Below are positions 1-10,118 of a stretch of 64,000 bases of DNA, one piece after another. The position numbers and the translations under genes were made by a program. The number at the start of each line of letters is the position of its first letter. Position 1 is the first letter of the stretch. The notes under the pieces were generated by a model that saw only the letters and a program-made list of their open reading frames with translations, searched no databases and was not told the DNA's origin. Origin of the DNA: Triangularia verruculosa (lineage: Eukaryota; Ascomycota; Sordariomycetes; Sordariales; Podosporaceae); the NCBI GenBank assembly GCA_033296885.1, contig MU863897.1, positions 124,001-188,000 on the forward strand. The letters run 5' to 3'.

Positions 1-18
1 GAAGATCAGCGCTGGGCT

Positions 19-261
19 TCAATAGTGATGAAGACTGTCGCTTTTCGAATTTGTGAGATAACTACCGACTGTAATGACTGAAGACGACTTGACGATGATG
101 ACATGGCACTTACCACCCACAACAGAGAACCGGCACCATACTGTCTCGCGGATTTTGATGATGGTTTTCTTCTTTTTATCATTCAACTGGCATGGCACAC
201 TTGCGACACTGGGCATTGGTTTAGTCAGCGGGCAGAGCTTGGGCGTTGAGTCATAAAACAT
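19..261 (-). CDS. Doubtful small open frame near left edge
   Basis: A minus-strand open frame of 80 codons starts at an ATG at 261 after a leader that contains a TATATA-like element (near 520-530). It encodes a basic, lysine-rich product with no family that I recognise. A good donor sequence (GTAAGT) inside it and an ATTACAG acceptor would remove 45 nt in frame, so a spliced form of 65 residues is also possible; both end at the same stop. The only support is the order TATA, leader, ATG and splice-like motif. It could equally be a chance frame. Confidence 0.2.
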   Translation of the reverse strand: MFYDSTPKLCPLTKPMPSVASVPCQLNDKKKKTIIKIRETVWCRFSVVGGKCHVIIVKSSSVITVGSYLTNSKSDSLHHY

Positions 262-3200
262 GGGTCCGGCGTGGCGTGTGGGTGATGGCTTGGGAATGGC
301 GGGCTGTATATTGGTGTTTTATTTTCTGTTTATCAGGCTTCTCTTGGCTGGACTGCGGCTGAAGGGGACTCCCCTGCCTTTGAGATATCTTCCCGCCTTT
401 GGCGGTGATACGCGATATCTGGTGGGAAGGAAACTCGGGTTTAAGGGGGGGTTCTTGACAACACTGTTCAGGCAGAGGGAGGGTCACGGGCTTTTGCTGG
501 TATTTGGGATAAGGGAAGCAAAGGGTATATAACGGGGATGACGAAACGGGCCAGGCCGGGCGCGTTGGGTTTCGTTTGGTTGGCTTTTGGGATGGGGGCA
601 CTTTGTTGAAGTACTGTTGATTGGGTTTATTGTTGCATATTTGATTTGTCAGAAGATAAAGGGCATTGATTTTTTTTCCCTGAAAGCACTTCCTAGGGAT
701 AGGGAAAAAGGGCTTTTGTTGAAGTTATGTTTGTAGTAATATGGAAATACTACTACTACCATTGTAAAGCGAGCTTGTCTTTTCGGCGAACCGTTGTTGT
801 TGACGTTAACATGAAGATCGTGACCAGCTGCTTAATATCACGAGCTGAGTTGATTCAGGAGAACTGTGTTGTTGCCACACACTCCATTTTCTCACTGCTA
901 CGGTATCTAGGGGGTACGTGAATAGATGTTCTCCTTTTTTAGTCGGCGGCTGGCTATGGTTGGTGTTTACTGAGAATATGCCATCATCAACTCATTACTT
1001 CGTTCACAGTGTGCAGTGAGTTTTTGCATCCAGGGTGGCCTCCTGATCTCAATCTCTAATCCAGTCATGTCGTTGAACCCGGCCCCTCCTGCCGGACTCT
1101 ACCCAAGGTGGGTGTGATCAGGCAGTTAGTTTCGGCGGGCTACTTTTCTCTGAATCAGATCTGGGGGAGGGGGCGTGAGTTGCTTCCTATTCTGGGCGTT
1201 TCCGGCTCAAAAAGAGGGTGTGCTGGGTGCCTGAAAACCATAGGGGGGGACGAAAGAGCTTCTCGGCGAGTGAGGGTGAGTGGATGGCGAGATGTCAGTC
1301 AGATGCAAGCTATCTTACTACCACGAACTAAAATTTCTGCCTTTAGACGGTGTGATTTGGAAATCTGGGTTGCCTCAATATGTGCTGTGGGTTTCATGTC
1401 ATCGGAGGCGCCGAAGTTCTGAAATTATGGTATACCTACTTAGGTAGGTACCTTTTCCCTCTCGGCCGCGACATCGACAAATACCTAGCATCATCATCAT
1501 CGTCATCGTCACCATGAGAAAAACAGCGCTACGTTTCCTTGCATCGACATCGGCCGCCCGTTCAGGAGGCGGAGCAAATGATACGTCGAGAAAAGCTACC
1601 TAGAGTAAAAAAGGTCTCGTCGATCGGTCAGTCGGGGGAGGGAGGAGGCGGTGTTTAGACCTCGGCGCTCCGTTACCATATCCCCGGGTCGCATATCGAT
1701 GCAAGGTACTCCGTGCATCTATGTCCCCGACAAAAGCCGGGCAATATGCCCGCGTCTGACCAATCAAAAGTAGTTTACTGGATTTGGACTTGCAAGGCTG
1801 AATCCTGCCTTGTCGCGGTACGTCAAGTGCTGTGTGTGTCACAACTTGTAGGCGAGCCAGCCAGTGATAAACCTGCCGTGTCTGTCAAGGCTGGAGGTTG
1901 TGTCACCGCACCTCGGGATCAAACTTTTTGGTAGATCATACTGAGCGACTGATTGAGGTTTCACATTGTTGGTATCTTCCATTTTGTTTGATACTCTTGA
2001 TGATGACATGAAGAGGAGGTTCTTGTGTCCTATGATGGCTGGCTTGACCCATACACAGTAACATTCATGGCAGCCTTGGGCGGTCCAAAACTCGACAAAA
2101 TCTGTGGGAAGCTCGGATGTCTACGTAAAGGGAGCACAACACGGACCCTGTAGAAGAAAATTGAATGTAATGATATCATCAGCCCTACGAGCGGGGGCAC
2201 GACCAGTCGGGTGCCTTTGCAACTGTCTCGGACTCCCGGGCGCTCCCGTGAGGCACAGGAGCAATATCTTTGAAATCGAACGTCCCTTTGTTGCTATCCA
2301 ACCGCGGGGTCAGCAAGCAGGTTTGATCCGTGTGAATTCCTGGGTCTAATTTAGAATAATTACGACCCATCATATGATGGTGGCCGTGTCCAAGAATCTT
2401 GGGATTTTGAGACGGAATTAAGGGGTTATCTGCGTCTCCAGGCAAGAGCTGCTTGTTACTGACCTCCTATCCCTATACTCTACTAGCATTCAGACCGTAA
2501 GCTCCCCTTGATCTCATTTGGCTCCTTTAAACTGCAGACAGCTCCTGCGGCGCAGACTTAGCGATAACTCGCGTCAATGAGAGCCGAAAGGGGCACGCAG
2601 CCGGTAGTTGGTTGTTGACGACTTTGATTGGACACGAATTAAGATTTTGTCCTTCAGCTCCTTCCATAGTTCTCCCCAAGAAAGCGGGAGTTGTGGAGAG
2701 ATAACGGCCCGACGGAACTAGACGTTGGCCCAGAGGTTGGTCTCCCTGGCCGGTCTTGACGCGATAGGCGAGCGTAACCGCCCTTTTCTCGAAGGTGTGA
2801 ATGGTACGGGCCCATTGGCTGAAAACCGTCGTCGATGATATGTCCCAATCTCGTTCGTTACCTGACCCAGGGGCAATGGTAATGCCTCGACATGTGAAGA
2901 TGGCCTCGAGTGAACCGCACTCTACACCACGGGCTTCCGACACAGTGAACCAGCAGATCGCTAGCCTTCTCATTTTCACTGTGTCGATGAGTCCATCCTG
3001 TTTCTCCGTGCTAGTGAGTTTTGTGTGGCGAAGCAACCTTGGGACAAAGGGAGCGCCCCGAAAACGGGGGAAATTGAACTGGCTACCTAGCGTCCACACG
3101 AAAAGTGGTACCTGAGGTAGTAAGTCACTTGACCGCAGTCGTCTGCGCGGACCATTCTTAGACTAGAAACGATGGTGATGTGACATGTACTAGTTTCGAG

Positions 3201-4541
3201 GGGTCTGTTGGCGCTATAGCAATGGAAAGGGGGCTTGGGTTACGTAGGGGAACGATCTGGAGATCTGAAGAGGCCTAGCATGGAACGGTGAGTCCCAAAT
3301 GTGGAGAGGCCGTGTGAGGCGGGCCGGTAGAAGTGGCCGCGTCTGTTCTCTTGTAGTCGATAGAGAAGAACTTCTTCAATTGGCAAGGCAAGGCCGATCT
3401 GCGGTGTACGAGCACCAGTTCATTCTGAGGGCGGACCATGACAGCTCGTTGCATCGAGGCTTGAAAGAAAAGAGTGGACACGGGCCACAGGGCTGACGAT
3501 ACATCCGCTAATTCTAACCAATGGGGTGTAAGAGAAAGCGTGGCTGAGGCACGAGCCACTCGAGGCGACCCAAAATCAGGCCGTGTGGGCCTTGGGGGCC
3601 TGTCTTGGCTTGGTGACTTCCACACTTTCTCATCCTTCGATTCCTTTTCTGTAGTGAAGCCACCAACAGCAGCCGAGCAGACGGCTGGTAAGTCGCGATT
3701 TGGCATGTTTGATACTACAGGCATACGCGTTACTGACAAGTTTGACGCATCCTGCGACATGTTCCCCCAAGTGCCGGATCCTTTGGCATTCTTCCCGCTG
3801 GACAACTTCAGGTGGAATCCGTCTCAATCCTTCCCGAGAATAGCTTCAAGAGCTTTCAGGGTTTCATCAGCTTCTTAGCGAAATCTAAGCTGCGGGCGGC
3901 AATACTCCGCAATCACCCACTTCTTCTTTCCAACAGTCCTGTATCTCCGTGTTTCTTCATTACTCTTTGCTCCGCCTATCAGGCAAGGCTGCCTGCTGCG
4001 AATCATACCCCCGTCTCCATGGGGATCAGCAATGACGGGTGCATGCAAAGTTGCTGCTGCAACATAGGGGCCCGGCTCGAGAATGCTGGGCCAAGCTAAG
4101 TACATTCCTTGTATTTATGACCATGTATGATTCACTGCCAACAAGCACCTAGCTCGGGGCTCGGTGTCCATGAAAAGAAGTGTCCTGCCCTCCCCTCCCG
4201 AGACCTACTTGGCCTTCCCCTTTTCGTTCTCAGACTGTCTTTTAGTATCTCGGCCAAGGAGTGGAAACATATTCTCGTCCAGCTTGGCGGCCTGTCCCAT
4301 CCCCTCGTGTCTTTGTCGATCCGGTCCACAGTCGAATACCAAGGCAACATCGGGCCGCATATACGGCCCTCTCAACACCATGACCATCGTCGTCGATGCT
4401 ACTACCTCAGCCCCTTTGCAAATCATATAAATAAGTTACATCTAGCTGTCGTGGCATCACACACTGCTTTGATGTCTCTAGGCTGATTTGGCTGAGCACC
4501 TTCCAGCTTGCTTTCTTTATCCATATCTTGAGTTCCCTTCG
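262..4541. other. Gene-poor upstream region
   Basis: This 4.3-kb stretch lies between the left edge and the SWIM-domain gene. Open frames occur on both strands; the longest, about 190 codons on the minus strand at 2527-3099, shows no recognisable domain and no supporting splice or promoter structure. A CAT/CGT trinucleotide run lies at about 1491-1514. The last 120 bases hold a TATA-like element that fits the promoter of the downstream gene. I see no gene that I can support, and I cannot exclude a non-coding transcript or a fast-evolving gene. Confidence 0.5.
4426..4433 (+). promoter_or_regulatory. TATA-like element of the SWIM gene
   Basis: The octamer TATAAATA lies about 109 bases before the chosen ATG at 4542, with a leader between them. 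The position fits a fungal core promoter. Assignment is by sequence only. Confidence 0.45.
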
Positions 4542-6269
4542 ATGTCTGTTTCCCCTACCACCGGCATGAGCATGCTTTCCCTTGAAGGCGCACCAGCCAT
4601 GGAACCAACCAGAGGCCCGACACACTCAGCAAGAACGAGCCCCTCGGTCTCTGTTTCGGAAAGACAAGAGGACTCGAACGAGTGGGAGGAGAGCGGGGAT
4701 GATGAGGAGGATAGTGATCAAGATATCATCACATCCTCGACAGGTCTCAAATACAACATCTCGCACCTCTCACGCAGAACTCAGCAAGTGGTACGAGGAC
4801 TCTACCACCAAGTCTCAACGCCAGGACCACCTCAAATATCTCTAGAGCTTTGCGGCATAAAAGAGGAGGATGACGCAGACGGTGGCTTCTTCTATGCGTT
4901 TCAGATGCAGGAGGTTGTGCCCTGTTCTATCAGAATTGGTTCCAAGAACAGCAAAACGTACTCAAAACCACGGTGCGAGTGTCCAGACGCCAGATACCGA
5001 AACCAGAGACCCTGCAAGCATCTCATATGGCTGTTTGACAAGATCTCGAAACAAGCCCTCTACGACCATGATCTGGAAGCCGATCTAACTCTGACAGAGC
5101 TCGGATATCCTGAACAGCTGCACGATCCATTCGAACAAATATCCCAAATCCGCCTCGACATTCTTGCGGATGACCTTCACTGCGACATCTTCGACCCAGA
5201 CAACGATACCGCACCTCCAACGCAAGCACGGATACAAGAAGCTCGCGAGATGGTGGCGGCACTCGCTGGCGTACAACCGCAAAAAATCGATACCTACAGA
5301 CGGGATCTTGGGGCTTCACACTACACGTCATCAATACAGCGCGGCGACCTCGAAGCTACTTTATTTTCTCTGCTTCTATCATCGCATTCCCTTGCCGAGT
5401 GGATTCGAACCGGACTAGGGCAGACATACCAAGCTGTCGACCCTTTCCGAAGCATCGACCGACGAGTATCTCGCATTCTTTCAGAACTCGAGTCCTATTC
5501 ATCATCTCTTCAAAATACACCTGTAACGTCTGCTCGTTCCCATAAAGAAAAGACGGCAGAAGGACCACGAGATGTCCATTGGGCTGCTACCCAGATCCAA
5601 CATTGCGTTCGCAAGATCGACATACTAGTCTCTCGTGGCTCAGATCCCCTATCCGAACAAGCACGAGCCTCGGCAGCCCGCTCGCTCGTGAGTATTCTGA
5701 AGGCGGTCGTCAGCCGAAATGTTGACTCACACGGCGGGGACACACTGGACGACCGGAATCTTTTCATGCGACTGGTCGGCAACCACGACACAGGCTTTGT
5801 ATACAGTACTCTCGAGCTCCTCGTTGACCAGAGCCAGTTCATTGAGGAACTAGAGGGTATCATGGACCTGCTTGGCCGTCACGGAGCCCCGACGACATAT
5901 GTTTCCAACATGCGGAGCTTGATATCCCGGATGCGAAGCCACAAGGCAGTGCACACCATGGGAGAAAGCACAAGGCGAAGAAGCCAGACACCTCCAATGG
6001 ACGATACCCAACCACCACCACCACCACCACCACCAATGGTCTCTGAGTCAGCAGAAGATCGTATGCGTACGGCACCGTTCGGGAGCTCAAGCAGTCCACA
6101 ACTCCTCACACCCGAGCTCCCTAGCTCTTCCCGAATTGGAAGAGGAAGCAGCTCTCGTGGAAGGGGTAGCACTAGGGGGGCGGGTACAGGTTCGAAACGG
6201 TCTGTCTCGTCGGGGAGTGCCCAGGATAGCCCACGAGGGTCCAAAAAAAAGAGGGCACGGGGTGCCTAA
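4542..6269 (+). CDS. SWIM zinc-finger protein
   Basis: Single-exon protein of 575 residues. The open frame extends 54 bases further upstream but that part begins at a TTG, so the first ATG (4542) is taken as start. Near the N-terminus is an acidic segment (EESGDDEEDSDQD). Residues about 144-162 carry the SWIM pattern, Cys-x-Cys followed by Cys-x-His (CEC...CKH), a zinc ligand set known from transposase, plant FAR1 and recombination proteins and thought to bind DNA or protein. The middle is helical without a family I know. The C-terminal 110 residues contain a run of eight prolines, serine-rich sequence, Arg-Gly repeats and a basic end (KKKRARGA) that looks like a nuclear signal. A nuclear nucleic-acid or protein-binding role is inferred; the exact function is unknown. 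It converges with the membrane-protein gene downstream. Confidence 0.85.
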   Translation: MSVSPTTGMSMLSLEGAPAMEPTRGPTHSARTSPSVSVSERQEDSNEWEESGDDEEDSDQDIITSSTGLKYNISHLSRRTQQVVRGLYHQVSTPGPPQISLELCGIKEEDDADGGFFYAFQMQEVVPCSIRIGSKNSKTYSKPRCECPDARYRNQRPCKHLIWLFDKISKQALYDHDLEADLTLTELGYPEQLHDPFEQISQIRLDILADDLHCDIFDPDNDTAPPTQARIQEAREMVAALAGVQPQKIDTYRRDLGASHYTSSIQRGDLEATLFSLLLSSHSLAEWIRTGLGQTYQAVDPFRSIDRRVSRILSELESYSSSLQNTPVTSARSHKEKTAEGPRDVHWAATQIQHCVRKIDILVSRGSDPLSEQARASAARSLVSILKAVVSRNVDSHGGDTLDDRNLFMRLVGNHDTGFVYSTLELLVDQSQFIEELEGIMDLLGRHGAPTTYVSNMRSLISRMRSHKAVHTMGESTRRRSQTPPMDDTQPPPPPPPPMVSESAEDRMRTAPFGSSSSPQLLTPELPSSSRIGRGSSSRGRGSTRGAGTGSKRSVSSGSAQDSPRGSKKKRARGA

Positions 6270-6745
6270 ACATCGTTTTATTTTATTGAGCTACCACTTC
6301 GATTCTTTTGTTTGATATTTTTGTCCATCACACTTTACAGACCAAGGAGCAGGTTCTCTCATCGTCATAACTACAAATAAACCACAAACCGTATTCAGTA
6401 GCGTAGCCACTCCGAAAGGTTGGGAAATTTTAGGTATAATCAATTTCTTTTGAACACCTCTTCTCGTAATTTGTTTATACTGGTCTTGTACAAGTGCAGT
6501 CTAACTCTGTTGAAAATGCTTCAATGCCTGAACGAAGGAAAGTAACACAAAGAAAAACAGGGGTATCATGCAAACAATGCACGGAAAAAAAAACCAAACC
6601 AAACCTCTCCCCCTTTTAAAAACCAAAAGCCACCACACCACCAACCGATCATTCAGTCTCCCATTTTTCTCATGTACAAATTAGTTTCATATCCCAGGTA
6701 CTTTCGTAATTCCATACTTTTTGTAACACCCACCCCTCTTCCCCA
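6270..6745. other. Convergent 3' intergenic region
   Basis: These 476 bases separate the stop codons of two convergent genes. The sequence is A/T-rich with several T-rich and A-rich tracts, as expected for two facing 3' UTRs and poly(A) regions. No other structure is evident. Confidence 0.6.
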
Positions 6746-9060
6746 TCACCGAAACTGCAACCTCACAATCGAAAAGAGCATGTTCTGCAGCACATGCAAC
6801 GTAACCGCCACACAAGTCGGCAACAGCTCCGGCCACACGGCAAAGTCCAGCTTCCCCTCCACCACCACGCTCACCCCGTAAATCAACCGGATCAGCCCCG
6901 CCACCACAAAGCTCGCCGCCAGCTCGCACGCCCACGTGATGCTCGAGGCCTTGAACGTCAGGTCAAACGTGTACTGCTCCGTCTCGTCCGCCCCGTCAAA
7001 CGAGAAGTAAGGGTATACGTCCTTGTTGGCGCCAAAGTGCAGCACCACCACGCTTCCCAGAAAAGCCAGCATCGAGGCGTTCTCCGCCATGAACCTGATA
7101 AACACGTTGCGGACGCAGATCTTCTGGTACGAGCCGTACGACTGGCCGTTGATGCCCAAGACGGAAAAGAACCAGTGCACCGGGCGGGACATGAGGATGG
7201 GGGTGACAACGATGAGGCCGGTCGAAGATAGGATCTGGAGGTACATGAACTGTTTTGGGTCACGGAGGCGCGCGTACAGGGCGCGGACGTAGGTTTGGTA
7301 GGTGAGCATGAAGTAGCTGTTTTTTGGTGTTAGTCTAGGGGCAAGTAAACAAGAATTGGGAGGGAGGAGATGCTTACAGCTTGAAAATCCAACTCAAGGG
7401 GTAGCTCCCCACTCTTTCACCTTCCTGGCCGCCCAAGATCCATCCCGTCAACCCGTCAAGTAAGTGTACGGTCGAGATCCAACCGTAGACATAGACAATC
7501 GTTTCCAAGTTGTTATGCGGCAGTGTCCTGAGGTAAATCTCGGCGTAGGCCTCTCCAATAACATAGGCCAGCAAGCCGATAAACAAGGCAAGGCAGAACC
7601 AAACAAATCTTACAAAACTGGCTGGTAGCCAACGCCGCCTTATCCTACGAGCCCGGGGCTGGTATCGGCTGTCATTATAGCCAATTTGCGAGGGATCTGC
7701 GTTGGGATCAAATACACTTGGATCCAAAGCAGCGCGTTGGCGTCTCTCTCTCCTAGAGATGGTGTCATCCCGGTCACCTGTCCACCACGATGAGGTGAAG
7801 ATGCGTTGGGTTTCTGACAGCGAGTGACGGAGACCCAAGTGTCGCTCGTTGGTCAAGAGGATGAAGAAGGCAATGGCGACTGGCATGGCCATGATGCAGA
7901 ATGTCCACGAGATCCATACCGTGTTGTGTACCGTCAGCCATCTCGCCTCGGGAATAAGGTATAATGGGAGTGGCGCTGCAAGCGACAATATGGCGATGGC
8001 GGAGACCGTGACAGGAAATCCAAGCGGTTGCGGCCACCAGTTGAGGCTGTAGATGTTGAAGACCTTGGTGATCCAAATCAAGGCGGTAAGGTTGTAGAAG
8101 CTGTAGTAAACAAACAGGAAGAACCAAAAGTTGACTTGCACCCTTGCGGCTCCATGACCGGGCACCTTTCTACTAGGGGCCTGCCCAGGTACTCCAGGAT
8201 CGTCGTCGTCGTAAGGGAGCGGGTATTGTGGAAATGGTATCGCACACCATGCCACAGCCTAGTTAGTCATGTGTTAGTTCTTTTCTCTGTATTTCTCTTT
8301 TTTGGTTCCTTACCAAACTAGCAGGTAGTAACACCAGCACTGCCCATCTAGTCCACCAAACATCAACCAGCCTCCTCACAACTCCTGCCTTGGGATCGAC
8401 CCACGTATCTCTCATCCTCCTCATCACCCTCCGCAACCTCTTCGTGCCGTTCCCCATCCTTCTCCATCCTGGCTCTTGGGAGTCGTCCGAGTCGCTCTCG
8501 GCCTCGTCATCACCATCCCCGGCCTCCTCTTCCGCCTCCGCCTCAGCAGCTATGATAGCCCCATAACCCACATGAACACTGCCCCTCCACCCTGGCTCGT
8601 TGATTATCCCGGCATGCGCCCCTCCTCTTGGCGGGTGGTAATGTTTCCCTCTGGCTCCTCCTTGACCGCTGCCAATACTACTGATGCTGCCGCCTGTGTT
8701 CGTTCTATGAGGGCCGCCAAAGGTGTTTGGTCGAGGGACAGCACGGAAGCGTCCGAGTAGAGGTGATGATTCGCCGTTGAAGAAGCGGACGTTTTGAGTG
8801 CGTTCAGATCCTTGTTCAAAGGAGAAAAAGGAGGGCATAGTGGGCTGAGCCACTGGTGTTTGGGAGGTCGGTAGAGAAGACCGGGATTTTAGTCGAGACC
8901 TCTTTGATCGAAGAAGACGAGACGAAGAGGATCGGATGTAGTCGTGAGTGTGATTACTATTATTCTGGTAGTTGTTGTAGTGGTAGTGGTTGTCATGCCA
9001 GTTTGCCCCGCTTGTACCTCCGCCTGGGGGTGGTGGGGGTTTGCTTGACGATACTCCCAT
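6746..9060 (-). CDS. Multi-pass membrane protein with N-myristoylation-like start
   Basis: Three exons on the minus strand, 9060-8314, 8258-7378 and 7316-6746, joined by introns of 55 and 61 nt with GTAAGG/CTAACTAG and GTAAGC/AACAG borders; the frame closes to 732 residues. The N-terminus MGVSSSK fits the N-myristoylation consensus (Gly2, Ser6). A long hydrophilic, serine-rich and partly acidic region (EAEAEEEAGDGDDEAESDSDDS-like) fills residues 10-235. From about residue 238 there are roughly ten hydrophobic segments, one spanning the first splice junction, separated by short loops and one longer basic loop. I do not recognise the family; it looks like a fungal integral membrane protein of unknown function. 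Exon structure is well supported because each junction restores a continuous hydrophobic segment. Confidence 0.8.
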
Positions 9061-10118
9061 CTACTTGGTGATGTTTCGGTGAATTGTACAGTCTTGGGTC
9101 TAATTGTTGCTGGTATAGGCGCTGACACAATCATAACAGAGGCATATCGTATTCGTTCCGAAAGATGTTTATCGCCGCGACCTCGGGGGGGGCTATCGAG
9201 GAGAGGAAGTGCAACAAGCGCGTAAAGTGGGTGGTTGGTTGGCCTATGAGTTGTTCAAGGAATCCACTTCTTGGGGTTTATTGGGTGCAGGCTGCGATGT
9301 CGCAACGTTTGGTGTCTAGCAATGAGCGCGCCCGCGTTAAGGATTGCACCTGGGCAGATTGTATTTCGGGCCATAGATGTCGTCACATCGAATCCTCTTC
9401 TGTTTTACATCTGAACTGTTGGTTGCTTTTGGTCCTTGTGTCACGCGAGATCTTCGGGGTCCAATCGTGGGTCGCTGGCCGTTGGCCGTGGTTGTGCTTA
9501 TCGCGGCCCAGACACTGCAGGGATTCCTGTTATCTGCCGAGGACCCCTGTTTTCCCGCTTGCTGGCAGGCAACGCTTCGCCAATTGCGGGGGTTCCCCAA
9601 CCGCTGTGGGGGTCCAGTTGCGTGGAGAAACGACTGTCCGCTAATGAGGTCAGCAAGTGGTCGGTGGGAGCACCCGTCTCAGGCAAGGAAGGCACGGCCA
9701 GCAAAGCATCAGTTTATAAGCCCACTTTCTGACTGGTTTTGTCGGAGCAGGCCTGCTCAACAACGCACTCATTTCCTGCCTTTTACCGGATGTGACCGTG
9801 AGTTGGCCTAGAATGCTCCAATTCTAATCTTTGGAAACCTCTGGACATCCAGATTCAATTCTTTTTGGTGCCAATTTCTTTTTTTCTTTTTCTTTTCCTT
9901 TTCCTTTTCTCCCTTGTATATACCATCGTCATCGCCTGAATGCGGTATGCTTATGAGATCACTATAAATATTTATACATCATTCATACCGAACTCAACTT
10001 ATTCATCAATCAGGCACCGGACTCTCACTAACAGGTTCCCATTTGTGCCCAGCCAGGTGACACTCGACACGTCGAAGATATCATTATTTACAACATACAC
10101 GCTATGCTTATTACAAGA
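9061..10118. other. Intergenic region with pyrimidine tract
   Basis: This 1.06-kb gap lies between the 5' end of the membrane-protein gene and the 3' end of Pex2, both on the minus strand. It should contain the membrane-protein promoter and the Pex2 3' UTR. A 37-base T/C tract of repeated TTTTC units lies on the plus strand at about 9877-9913. Plus-strand open frames of up to 159 codons occur but have no recognisable domain. Confidence 0.55.

Noticed and set aside
2527..3099. Minus-strand open frame of 190 codons
   Set aside because: No domain, irregular composition, overlapping frames on the other strand and no promoter or splice signs; likely chance.
3275..3805. Minus-strand open frame of 176 codons
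   Set aside because: No recognisable motif and several overlapping frames on both strands.
9165..9811. Overlapping plus-strand frames in the Pex2/membrane-gene gap
   Set aside because: They overlap each other in different frames and show no domain.
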